64,000 nt of DNA from Chloroflexota bacterium (GTDB taxonomy: Bacteria > Chloroflexota > Anaerolineae > Aggregatilineales > Phototrophicaceae). The stretch covers positions 1 through 64,000 of the forward strand of contig JAIUNI010000008.1 of the NCBI GenBank assembly GCA_020161935.1, in the 5' to 3' direction. A model generated the notes under the pieces. It made no database searches and was not told the origin of the DNA. It worked only from the letters and a program-made list of their open reading frames with translations. The translations under genes were made by a program, and so were the position numbers. Shown here in pieces: positions 8,468-16,321 of the stretch (its first letter is position 1; every line of letters begins with the position of its first letter).

Positions 8468-10750
8468 ATGATCAAATCTGAAGATCTGATGCAGCAGCTT
8501 TTGCAAACGTTCCGCGCAGAAGCTGCCGAACATTTGCAGAATTTAAATATGGCTATCCTAGCATTGGAGCTTCGCCCTGAAGATACAAAGCGTCGCGAAC
8601 TTGTCCAAGAAGCGTTTCGGTCGGCACACAGCCTAAAAGGGGCGGCCCGTACCGTTGGACTGGAAGCCATTGAGCAACTTGCCAATGCGATGGAAAGCGC
8701 CCTACAGAAGGCGCGCACTACCGAAACGCATCTCGAAGAAAAGATATGCGAGGCACTCTACGATGCGCTGGACAACATCGGGTTTCTGCTCGAAGGAAAA
8801 ACGGTTGCTGTTGAGGCATTAGTGAGCCGTTTATCAACCGGGGACGAGGACAAAGCAAACCCTACCACTCCGGTTCAGGCCGCACCGCCACCGGGCGCAC
8901 CCATACCGGAAGTGCCTAAACCAAGCAGCCCATCCCGAATCGACACATCACCCACGCCGGTGCCTGCCGAAACGACTCCGCACGATGATTCCGCCAATAA
9001 AACGGCGATGACCAGCGGTGAAGAATCGATTCGCGTGTCCATCAGCAAACTGGATGATTTGATGGCGCAGGTGGGGGAATTGGTGGTTTCCCGCATCAAT
9101 GCTGAACAGCGCATCGCAGAATTCAGGGACATCCGGCAGCAGGTCGCCCATTCGTCAAAAGTGTGGCGCGAAATAAAAACCCTGCTGCCAACACTTGACG
9201 TTGATGCCGCACACCAATTAACCGAAATCCTGTTCCGTTACGAAAAGCAATTTGAAGCCACGCTTCAAAACATCAACCGGTTCGACCAAAGGCTGAAGCA
9301 AGACACAGTACGGTTAGGAGTTATTACCTCCCAGCTTCAGGATAATGCCCGTCATGTGCGGATGCTGCCATTTGAAACCCTCGTGCCAACGTTGCAGCGT
9401 ACCATTCGTGATGCTGCACACAGCGAGAACAAACAGGTTATTTTTAACGTTGTCGGTGGCAGTGTCGAACTGGATAAGAAAGTGCTTGAAGCCCTGAAAG
9501 ACCCCTTTATCCACATGCTGCGTAATGCGGTCGGGCATGGTATTGAGTCCGCAGAGGTTCGTCAAAGCAGAGGCAAGCCGGTTGAAGGTCATGTGCGGCT
9601 AACACTCCAACAACGAGGATCAGAAGTCCGTATCAGTATTGCGGATGATGGTGGCGGATTTGACCTCAAAGGGCTGCACGATGCGGGAAGTAAAAGCAGC
9701 GGGCAGGTCATCAATGAACATGACAACGATCATGCCATTATTGAATTGGCCTTTTTACCGGGGATCACGACCAAAAAGGAAATAACGACCCTTTCCGGTC
9801 GCGGAGTCGGCCTTGATGTGGTACGGGAACGGATTGAAGAACTACAGGGGCATATCGAGGTTGAAAGCATTCCCGGTGAAGGGGCAGCGATTCATCTGGT
9901 CGTTCCAAGTTCCTTAACGATCTCGCGCGGGTTACTCATACAGGTGGAAAATGAACGCTATGTGCTGCCACTGCTGTCCGTACTGAAAATACTGCAACCA
10001 CATGAAACATTTACCGTCGGCGGGCAATCTATGATTACAATTGACGGTGTGACAATGCCGATAATGCCGCTTGCAAGTTTGCTGGGACGTACCTTTAACT
10101 TGGAAAAGCATCATCATCCATTGGTGGTTATTATGGCTGTCGCCGAACAGCGCCTCGCTCTGCTGGTGGATGATGTGTTAACCGAGCAGGAGTTGGCGAT
10201 TAAGCCGCTCGGTACACCCCTGCGCCGCGTGCATAACATTGCTGGCGCGGCACTCATGGGTGACGGGCAGCCCGTTGTCGTATTGAACGCAGCCGATCTT
10301 GTGCGGGCGGCTAAGGGCGGTCACAAGCAGGTTTTCTCGCTGAAGCAGAACGAAATTGAGGCAGAAAAGCCGGCTACACGAATACTTGTCGTCGATGATT
10401 CAATAACTACACGTACACTAGAAAAAAGCATCTTAGAAACCGCAGGGTATGAAGTCATCACAGCGACCGACGGTTTACAAGCCCTGCAAAAGCTCCAAGA
10501 ACAGCAGATCGAGCTGGTTGTGTCCGATGTTGAAATGCCGAATATGGATGGAATCACCCTCACCAAAGAACTGCGTGCAAACAGCGCATTTGAGTTCCTG
10601 CCTGTTATCCTTGTAACCTCACTTGAAAGCGAGGCAGATCGCGAACGCGGTATGATGGCGGGTGCAAATGCGTATATCGTCAAACGCGGGTTTGATCAGG
10701 GTGAACTTCTTAAAACCATCACTGAGTTGGTTTTTACTGAGGATGATTAA
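8468..10750 (+). CDS. cheA: Hybrid chemotaxis histidine kinase CheA-REC
   Basis: 760-residue kinase of the chemosensory array. Domains in order: Hpt with phospho-His54 (SAHSLKGAAR), a Pro-rich linker (about 120-165), dimerisation helices, HATPase (HMLRNAVGHGIE, GRGVGLDVV), a CheW-like domain, and a fused C-terminal receiver (ILVVDDS, phospho-acceptor in VVSDVEMPNMDG, Lys in YIVKRG). It autophosphorylates on His and passes phosphate to its own receiver, the CheY-like protein and CheB. AAGGA sits eight bases before this ATG; an in-frame ATG at 8459 overlaps it and is less likely. The fused receiver resembles WspE/FrzE-type kinases. Confidence 0.93.
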   Translation: MIKSEDLMQQLLQTFRAEAAEHLQNLNMAILALELRPEDTKRRELVQEAFRSAHSLKGAARTVGLEAIEQLANAMESALQKARTTETHLEEKICEALYDALDNIGFLLEGKTVAVEALVSRLSTGDEDKANPTTPVQAAPPPGAPIPEVPKPSSPSRIDTSPTPVPAETTPHDDSANKTAMTSGEESIRVSISKLDDLMAQVGELVVSRINAEQRIAEFRDIRQQVAHSSKVWREIKTLLPTLDVDAAHQLTEILFRYEKQFEATLQNINRFDQRLKQDTVRLGVITSQLQDNARHVRMLPFETLVPTLQRTIRDAAHSENKQVIFNVVGGSVELDKKVLEALKDPFIHMLRNAVGHGIESAEVRQSRGKPVEGHVRLTLQQRGSEVRISIADDGGGFDLKGLHDAGSKSSGQVINEHDNDHAIIELAFLPGITTKKEITTLSGRGVGLDVVRERIEELQGHIEVESIPGEGAAIHLVVPSSLTISRGLLIQVENERYVLPLLSVLKILQPHETFTVGGQSMITIDGVTMPIMPLASLLGRTFNLEKHHHPLVVIMAVAEQRLALLVDDVLTEQELAIKPLGTPLRRVHNIAGAALMGDGQPVVVLNAADLVRAAKGGHKQVFSLKQNEIEAEKPATRILVVDDSITTRTLEKSILETAGYEVITATDGLQALQKLQEQQIELVVSDVEMPNMDGITLTKELRANSAFEFLPVILVTSLESEADRERGMMAGANAYIVKRGFDQGELLKTITELVFTEDD

Positions 10751-10752
10751 CT

Positions 10753-11799
10753 GTGTCAATACGGGTGTTAATCGCGGATGACAGCCCAAGCGCTCGCGAC
10801 CATTTGGCGCAGCTTATTGGGAACTCACCCGATATGCAAGTCGTAGCGTTCGCAACCAATGGCTTTCAGACTGTCCATATGACAAAGGGAATACAGCCCG
10901 ATGTCATTCTCATGGATGCCCTCATTGCTCATATGGATGCTATCGAAGCCATCCGTGAAATAATGGACGTGAACCCGGTACCGATTGTGGTCATCTGTGC
11001 AGCATCGAATCATTGGGACTGTGACATTGCATCCGAGGTGGTCAAAGCGGGAGCGTTAACGGTTTCGCGCAAACCTAATCAGTCGGATGATGCTGCTAAT
11101 CATGCGATTATGAAAGACTTGGTAAACACGGTACGGGCTATGTCGGGGGTTCATGTCATCCGGCATCCCAAATCGCCCGGCACCCATGTGGCTGAGAACG
11201 GCAAGCCGTTAACCTCAGTGAACTCAAACGCGAAGCCCAAACCCGAAATTGTTTCAATTGTGGCCTCCACGGGTGGCCCACAAACCATTGGCGAACTCGT
11301 TAAGCGCTTACCATCCTCGTTTAACCTGCCTATCGTTATCGTCCAGCACATCACCCCGGACTTTGTGCCACCGCTCGTCAACTGGTTAAGCTCCGTTTCG
11401 CGTCTGCCGGTTCAGGTAGCCGGTTCAGGTAAATACCCGGATGCGGGAACCATCTATTTCGCCCCGGCGAACACCCACCTCCGTTTGGGGTCAAATCATC
11501 ATTTTGAGTTGAGCAATACGCCCGCGAATGTGCCTCATATTCCTTCAGGCGATATTTTTTTACAATCTGTGGCAAAAAATTACGGTTCACGTGCAGTAGG
11601 GATTGTCTTAACCGGCATGGGGAATGACGGCGCACAAGGGCTGCGGGCTATGTACGATGCCGGAGCCATTACAGTCGCACAGAACAGCGAATCGTGTGTT
11701 GTATTCGGGATGCCCCACGAAGCAATTCTATTAGGTGCCGCGAACCATACCTTAAACCCTGCCGGAATTTCTAAACTGCTGCTTGAATACGCAAACTAA
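10753..11799 (+). CDS. cheB: CheB protein-glutamate methylesterase
   Basis: 348-residue response regulator and methylesterase that removes methyl groups from the chemoreceptor. Receiver domain with Asp9/Asp10 and phospho-acceptor Asp55, then a linker. The catalytic domain has the triad Ser172 (ASTGGP), His199 (VQHITP) and Asp292 (GMGNDGA). Oddity: the usual MPxMDG loop after the phospho-acceptor reads IAHMDA, so receiver regulation may differ. GTG start two bases after the cheA stop, with GAGGAT upstream. Confidence 0.92.
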   Translation: MSIRVLIADDSPSARDHLAQLIGNSPDMQVVAFATNGFQTVHMTKGIQPDVILMDALIAHMDAIEAIREIMDVNPVPIVVICAASNHWDCDIASEVVKAGALTVSRKPNQSDDAANHAIMKDLVNTVRAMSGVHVIRHPKSPGTHVAENGKPLTSVNSNAKPKPEIVSIVASTGGPQTIGELVKRLPSSFNLPIVIVQHITPDFVPPLVNWLSSVSRLPVQVAGSGKYPDAGTIYFAPANTHLRLGSNHHFELSNTPANVPHIPSGDIFLQSVAKNYGSRAVGIVLTGMGNDGAQGLRAMYDAGAITVAQNSESCVVFGMPHEAILLGAANHTLNPAGISKLLLEYAN

Positions 11800-11855
11800 A
11801 AGTGTGTCTTATCACCTAACGATCTAAAACTAAGCGAGAGAAAACGATCATCAAA

Positions 11856-12308
11856 ATGTCTGACAAACTGTTCAAATGCCTTACCGTGCGTATCGGTGAT
11901 CAATGGGGTGGAATTGATGTCACATCAATTATCGAAGTCCTCTATTTTATGGCGTTCAAACCCGTTCCAACGCTCCGCGACGATATTCTGGGCTTCATTA
12001 CCGTTCGCAACGAGGTCATGCCTTTGATTGATATGCGGCGGCGATTCGGCATCACAGAGGTGGAATATCGATTGGACATACCCATTGTGGCGCTTCGTGA
12101 AAAGCATGGGCCAATTGCACTCATCTTTGATGCCGTCGATCAGGTTGAGGACATCCCCCGCGCACAAATCACCCCATTACAAAGTGAAGCCCAGTTTCCT
12201 GATATTTATGCGGTTGCAAAATTGTCTGACCAGCTTGTACTGCTCCTACAGACAGATACCATTAGCCAAGCGATCCACACCACCGACTTCGAATCGCATC
12301 ACGCCTGA
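11856..12308 (+). CDS. cheW: CheW-like coupling protein
   Basis: 150-residue CheW-domain protein, last gene of the operon. CheW features: VRIGDQWGGIDVTSIIEV, LRDDILGFITVRNEVMPLIDMRRRF-type core and LIFDAVDQVEDI. It is distinct from the first CheW (5957) and shorter at the N-terminus. Two CheW proteins around one receptor and one hybrid CheA is the arrangement of Wsp-type systems (WspB and WspD). Confidence 0.9.
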   Translation: MSDKLFKCLTVRIGDQWGGIDVTSIIEVLYFMAFKPVPTLRDDILGFITVRNEVMPLIDMRRRFGITEVEYRLDIPIVALREKHGPIALIFDAVDQVEDIPRAQITPLQSEAQFPDIYAVAKLSDQLVLLLQTDTISQAIHTTDFESHHA

Positions 12309-12531
12309 GCCTTTGGCTTTTCGACGCAAAATCGTCGCCACGCTCCCACCGGGTATCATCAATACCATGAGGCGGCGCTGCTTCGTTCGTGGGCTGCCCG
12401 CGCGACCGATCAAAAATCGCCAAGCCGTACTCTGCACACTATTCCACTTGCAATAACCCGTAATTACGGTCATGAGACATTGACTGCCATAAGAAAAGTC
12501 TCAATCGTATATCCATTACAGTTGCGGCGCG
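12309..12531 (+). other. Gap after the chemosensory operon
   Basis: About 220 bases between the last cheW and the next promoter. No clear intrinsic terminator or gene. Short reading frames on the minus strand have no recognisable content. Confidence 0.4.
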
Positions 12532-12566
12532 TTGTAGCAGGGGTAAACTAAAGTATATCGCGATAT
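12532..12566 (+). promoter_or_regulatory. Candidate promoter with overlapping palindromic operator
   Basis: TTGTAG (12532-12537), a 16-base spacer, then TATATC (12554-12559). The -10 box is overlapped by the perfect 12-base palindrome ATATCGCGATAT (12555-12566), about 40 bases before the Gfo/Idh ATG at 12608. The position suits a repressor site. Palindromes this short also arise by chance, so the promoter/operator reading is inference. Confidence 0.35.
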
Positions 12567-12607
12567 TTTTGCGCCACATTCATAACAAGTTAAAGGATTA
12601 TTACTTC

Positions 12608-13615
12608 ATGCGCTCACTTGCACTTATTGGTTGTGCTCATATTCATACGCCCAATTTTATTGAACGGATCAAGAAGCGCGATGGGCTGCACGTCAAGTAT
12701 GTGTGGGATCACGACACGGAACGGGCGGGGCGTTCTGCCGGGAAGTTAGGCTCCCAAGTCACAAGCGACCTCACCACGATCTGGAACGATGACGACGTGA
12801 AGGCCGTCATCATCTGCTCCGAAACCAACCGCCATGAACCGCTTGTCCTCGGCGCGGCGGCAGCCAAAAAGCATATCTTTGCCGAAAAACCGCTCGGCAT
12901 AGGCACAGCCGATTCTTACAAGATGGCGAAGGCGATTGAGGATGCGGGCGTGATCTTCCAGACCGGCTACTTCCAGCGCGGCAACCCGATCAACCAATTC
13001 GTGCGCGAACATATTCAAAAGGGCAGCTTCGGCAAGATTACGCGCATCCGACACACCAACTGTCACAGTGGTTCGCTGGGCGGCTGGTTCGACACCGACT
13101 GGCGCTGGATGGCCGACCCATCACAAGCAGGCGTTGGCGCATATGGCGACCTCGGTACGCACTCGCTGGACATCCTGATTTGGCTGATGGGCAGCGTTGA
13201 GCGCGTGACGGCGACCCTCAAAGTGGTGACAGGCCGCTATGGCGACTGTGACGAAAGTGGCGAAGGGCTGCTGCAATTCAGCAACGGGACGATTGGAACC
13301 CTCGCCGCCGGTTGGGTGGATGTGGCCGACCCTGTATGGCTGCAAATTTCTGGCACCGAGGGGTTAGCGTATGCGGTCGGCGACCAATTGTACTTCCGCA
13401 GCCAGCACGTCGAAGGCGCAGACGGCAAGTCGCCGTGGACAGACTTACCCGCACCGCAGCCTGCTGGATTCGACCTCTTTTTGGATAAGATCGAAAGCAA
13501 ATCGGACGCGCCGCTGGTGAGCGTGCAAGAGGCGGCTTATCGCAGCGCCGTTATGGAAGCGCTGTACAAGGGGGCAGAACAGCAGACATGGGTTGCACCG
13601 AGCGCGGCTGAATAA
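12608..13615 (+). CDS. Gfo/Idh/MocA-family oxidoreductase
   Basis: 335-residue NAD(P)-dependent oxidoreductase with a Rossmann N-terminus (LALIGCAHIHT in place of the usual GxGxxG), the cofactor/catalytic EKP motif (FAEKPLGIG) and GDLGTHSLDI in the C-terminal domain, where His is typically catalytic. The family oxidises or reduces sugars and inositols. ATG at 12608 chosen because AAAGGA lies ten bases upstream; an upstream TTG at 12569 has no support. Paired with the next gene, probably one transcription unit for sugar catabolism. Confidence 0.9.
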   Translation: MRSLALIGCAHIHTPNFIERIKKRDGLHVKYVWDHDTERAGRSAGKLGSQVTSDLTTIWNDDDVKAVIICSETNRHEPLVLGAAAAKKHIFAEKPLGIGTADSYKMAKAIEDAGVIFQTGYFQRGNPINQFVREHIQKGSFGKITRIRHTNCHSGSLGGWFDTDWRWMADPSQAGVGAYGDLGTHSLDILIWLMGSVERVTATLKVVTGRYGDCDESGEGLLQFSNGTIGTLAAGWVDVADPVWLQISGTEGLAYAVGDQLYFRSQHVEGADGKSPWTDLPAPQPAGFDLFLDKIESKSDAPLVSVQEAAYRSAVMEALYKGAEQQTWVAPSAAE

Positions 13616-13675
13616 GCGTACGCATAAGGCTATTGTCACTTATTTTGATTGATGCATACATATCCGAGGGAAAAG

Positions 13676-14731
13676 ATGAGTAAAAAGTTGAAGGTCGGCG
13701 TGATCGGGTTAGGCGGCATCGCCAATACACACATGCCCGGTTGGATCGACAGTGATTACACCGAAGTGGTGGCGGGCTGCGATGTCGTTGAGTCGACCAT
13801 GAGCACATGGCGCGACAAATATGGCATCGACCGCGTAACGAACCGCGCCGCCGATCTGATTGATGATCCGTCGATTGATATTCTCGATCTGTGCGTACCG
13901 AATAACTACCATGCGCCGCTGGCAATCGCAGCCATGAAGGCGGGGAAGCATGTGCTGTGTGAGAAACCGCTGGCACCCAACCCTGCTCTCATCCGCGACA
14001 TGATCGCCGCGCGGGATGCCTCCGGCAAGATGCTGATGGCGGCACAACACTTCCGCTTTACGTCATCGGCGAAAACGATGAAGGCTGAAATTGACTCCGG
14101 CGTGCTGGGCGATATTTACCACGCGCGGAGCTGGATGCTGCGGCGGGCGGCTGCACCCACGCGCCCCGGCTTCATCCTGAAGGATCAGGCGACCGGCGGG
14201 GCGACCATCGACATCGGTGTGCATATCCTCGACCTGACGCTGTGGTTTATGGGCAACCCCAAGCCGGTGAGCGTGACCGGTGTCGCCCGTACCGAACTGG
14301 CGCACAAGCCGGGGACGTTCAGTATTTGGGGCGGCAATATTCCGAAGGAGATGGACGTTGAAGAATTCGCGACTGCGTTCGTGCGCTTCGAAAACGGCTC
14401 GACACTGATCCTCGAAGTGAGCTGGCTGCTGCACCACAAAACCGACGGTGAGGATATGCAGATGTGGCTCTATGGAACCGAGGGCGGTATCCATTGGCCG
14501 CAAAACGCCGTCTACCACACCGATCTTGTGGCGCAAAAGCATGTTGACCGGCTGCTGACGGATAACCTCGAACTGAAGGAAGCCCACGCGCAGGAATGTA
14601 TCGAATTCGCGGAGGCGATTTTGCAGGGTAAGCCCTCGCCCGTTCCGGCGGAACACTCGCTGCAGGTACTCACCATTCTGGACGCGGTTTACACGAGCCA
14701 GCAAACAGGCCGTGAAGTGCTGCTGGCGTGA
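13676..14731 (+). CDS. Gfo/Idh/MocA-family oxidoreductase
   Basis: 351-residue dehydrogenase with a classical nucleotide motif (KVGVIGLGGIANTH), the CEKPLAPN motif and IDIGVHILDLTLW in the C-terminal domain. Start at 13676 follows a GAGGG site; a TTG at 13649 would add nine unlikely residues. It lies 60 bases after a distantly related paralogue and ends at a terminator shared with rnpB. The two genes may act on consecutive oxidation states of one sugar, but the substrate is unknown. Confidence 0.92.
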   Translation: MSKKLKVGVIGLGGIANTHMPGWIDSDYTEVVAGCDVVESTMSTWRDKYGIDRVTNRAADLIDDPSIDILDLCVPNNYHAPLAIAAMKAGKHVLCEKPLAPNPALIRDMIAARDASGKMLMAAQHFRFTSSAKTMKAEIDSGVLGDIYHARSWMLRRAAAPTRPGFILKDQATGGATIDIGVHILDLTLWFMGNPKPVSVTGVARTELAHKPGTFSIWGGNIPKEMDVEEFATAFVRFENGSTLILEVSWLLHHKTDGEDMQMWLYGTEGGIHWPQNAVYHTDLVAQKHVDRLLTDNLELKEAHAQECIEFAEAILQGKPSPVPAEHSLQVLTILDAVYTSQQTGREVLLA

Positions 14732-14756
14732 GGTTTCAATACCCTTGCTAATAAAC

Positions 14757-14786
14757 AAAAATCCCCGCTCGTCACGGGGATTTTTA
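14757..14786. terminator. Bidirectional intrinsic terminator
   Basis: Stem AATCCCCG...CGGGGATT with a CTCGTCA-type loop, A-run on one side and T-run on the other. It ends rnpB on the minus strand and the Gfo/Idh gene on the plus strand. Confidence 0.9.
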
Positions 14787-14789
14787 TAT

Positions 14790-15196
14790 GCCTAGGCCGA
14801 CCTATAAGCCGCCTTCTGTACCCCTTGCGAGGTGGCGATCATCTATCTGCCGCATCCGTTACCCGATGCGGTCAAGCAGCACACCCGACGCTTTTTACGG
14901 GACGGGTCGCCCCAATGCGTCTGCTTGGCCTTGCTCCCGGTGGGGTTTACCTAGCCGCAAGCATTACGGCCTGCGCTGGTAGTCTCTTACACTACCGTTT
15001 CACCCTCGCCGTTGACCGCACCAACCGCGTACTTTTTTCAAAGCACGCTTTGGAGGCGAGGTCAAAGGCAATATACCTCTCTGTTGCACTTGCCATCGGG
15101 TTACCCCGCCCGGCTGTTAGCCGGCACCGTACCCTGTGGAGGGCGGACTTTCCTCCCTCTGCCGGAGCAGAGAGCGATCACCCGGTCAACCTAGAC
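14790..15196 (-). ncRNA. rnpB: RNase P RNA (bacterial type A)
   Basis: Catalytic RNA of ribonuclease P, which removes 5' leaders from pre-tRNAs. On the minus strand the conserved GAGGAAAGTCC core follows the 5' end and ACAGAA...GGCTTATAGGTCGG lies at the 3' end. The P1 helix closes perfectly over ten pairs (TAGGTTGACC at 15193-15184 with GGTCGGCCTA at 14802-14793). About 405 nt, normal for the class. The terminator at 14757-14786 follows directly. Ends are set from P1 and may be off by a few bases. Confidence 0.96.
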
Positions 15197-15204
15197 ACAT
15201 GCTT

Positions 15205-15210
15205 ATTATA
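15205..15210 (-). promoter_or_regulatory. -10 box of rnpB
   Basis: Perfect TATAAT on the minus strand, about nine bases before the predicted RNA 5' end. No good -35 match is seen at normal spacing. Confidence 0.6.
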
Positions 15211-15240
15211 GGGGTCACATCCTGCCGTGTGTAGGGCAAC

Positions 15241-16134
15241 TCAGCCCGTGCGCGTGGTAGCGACCGCCGCAGCCGTCACGAGCATGATGCCGATCAGTTC
15301 GCGTGGGCCAAGCGCTTCTTGTAAAACAACGAACCCGATAATGGCAGCGACGACCGGCTCCAAACTGGCGAGCAATCCAAAGACGCGCGGCGTAAGGTAC
15401 TTAATCGCGGTGAAATCCGCCGCGAAAGGAATGATAGACGACAGTAGTGCAACCACGAGCGCCGTCACGATCAGCCCGCCGTCTCCAAGAATTTTGACTG
15501 CCCCTGCTCCACCGAACGGCAGCGCGACCACCGCCGCGATGCACATCGAAATCGCCAGTGATGCATGACCTTCGATCAAACCACTGACGCGCTTGGTGAA
15601 CAGGATGTAGAGCGCCCACGCGCCCGCACACAAGAATGCCAGCAGCACGCCCGTGCCGTCCAGCGTGACATTCGCGAACGGCGAAAGCAGCAGGATACCG
15701 ACCGCCGCCAGCGCCACCCACACGAAGTCCATCAACTTGCGCGAACCCAGCACCGCCACCAACAGCGGGCCGCAGAAGGCGATGGCGACCGCTACGCCGA
15801 GGGGAATGCGGCTGATCGCGGCGTAAAACAGGAGCATGTTGGCGGCGATAACCGCACCGTACAGCGTCATATACACGTACACTTCGCGTGTGTAACCACG
15901 CCACTTCGGTCGCCAGATGAGCGTAAAAACGATTGCGCCGATGAAAGTACGGATGAACACGACACCCGCCGTACCGCTGACATCAAACAACTGCTTGGCG
16001 AAGGCCGCGCCAATTTGAACCGAGACGATGCCGAACAGCACCAACGCCCACGGCGCACGGCTCACCCAACTGCGGGCAGGCACTTGCAGATCAGATGAGC
16101 TTTCCAGCAGGTCAGCGGGTGGGGTAACAGACAT
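15241..16134 (-). CDS. EamA-family (DMT) transporter
   Basis: 297-residue integral membrane protein with about ten hydrophobic helices in two similar halves, the drug/metabolite transporter architecture. Recognisable segments include GIVSVQIGAAFAKQLF near the first helix and ASLEPVVAAIIGFVVLQE in the second half, a hallmark of EamA proteins. It probably exports a small metabolite or amino acid. ATG start; ribosome-binding site weak. Its 3' end lies about 35 bases before the rnpB promoter box, on the same strand, so read-through into rnpB is possible. Confidence 0.9.
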   Translation of the reverse strand: MSVTPPADLLESSSDLQVPARSWVSRAPWALVLFGIVSVQIGAAFAKQLFDVSGTAGVVFIRTFIGAIVFTLIWRPKWRGYTREVYVYMTLYGAVIAANMLLFYAAISRIPLGVAVAIAFCGPLLVAVLGSRKLMDFVWVALAAVGILLLSPFANVTLDGTGVLLAFLCAGAWALYILFTKRVSGLIEGHASLAISMCIAAVVALPFGGAGAVKILGDGGLIVTALVVALLSSIIPFAADFTAIKYLTPRVFGLLASLEPVVAAIIGFVVLQEALGPRELIGIMLVTAAAVATTRTG

Positions 16135-16321
16135 AGGCAGGGTAAACTTTCGACTCTATAAATGGGAAATCCTGCCAACAATATCGGTTCGGAAGGTGCG
16201 TTACAATAGCCATATAAGCCGCACGAACAACGCCGCACAAACGGTTAAAGGTGGGTAAGCGTCAGTTGCCAGCGGTTATTGTTGCCCGTACAATGGGCAG
16301 TGTTCACAATATCAGGTGTTT

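Noticed and set aside
4095..12308. Flagellar chemotaxis operon
   Set aside because: No flagellar or motor genes in the window, and the composition fits an alternative-function class better.
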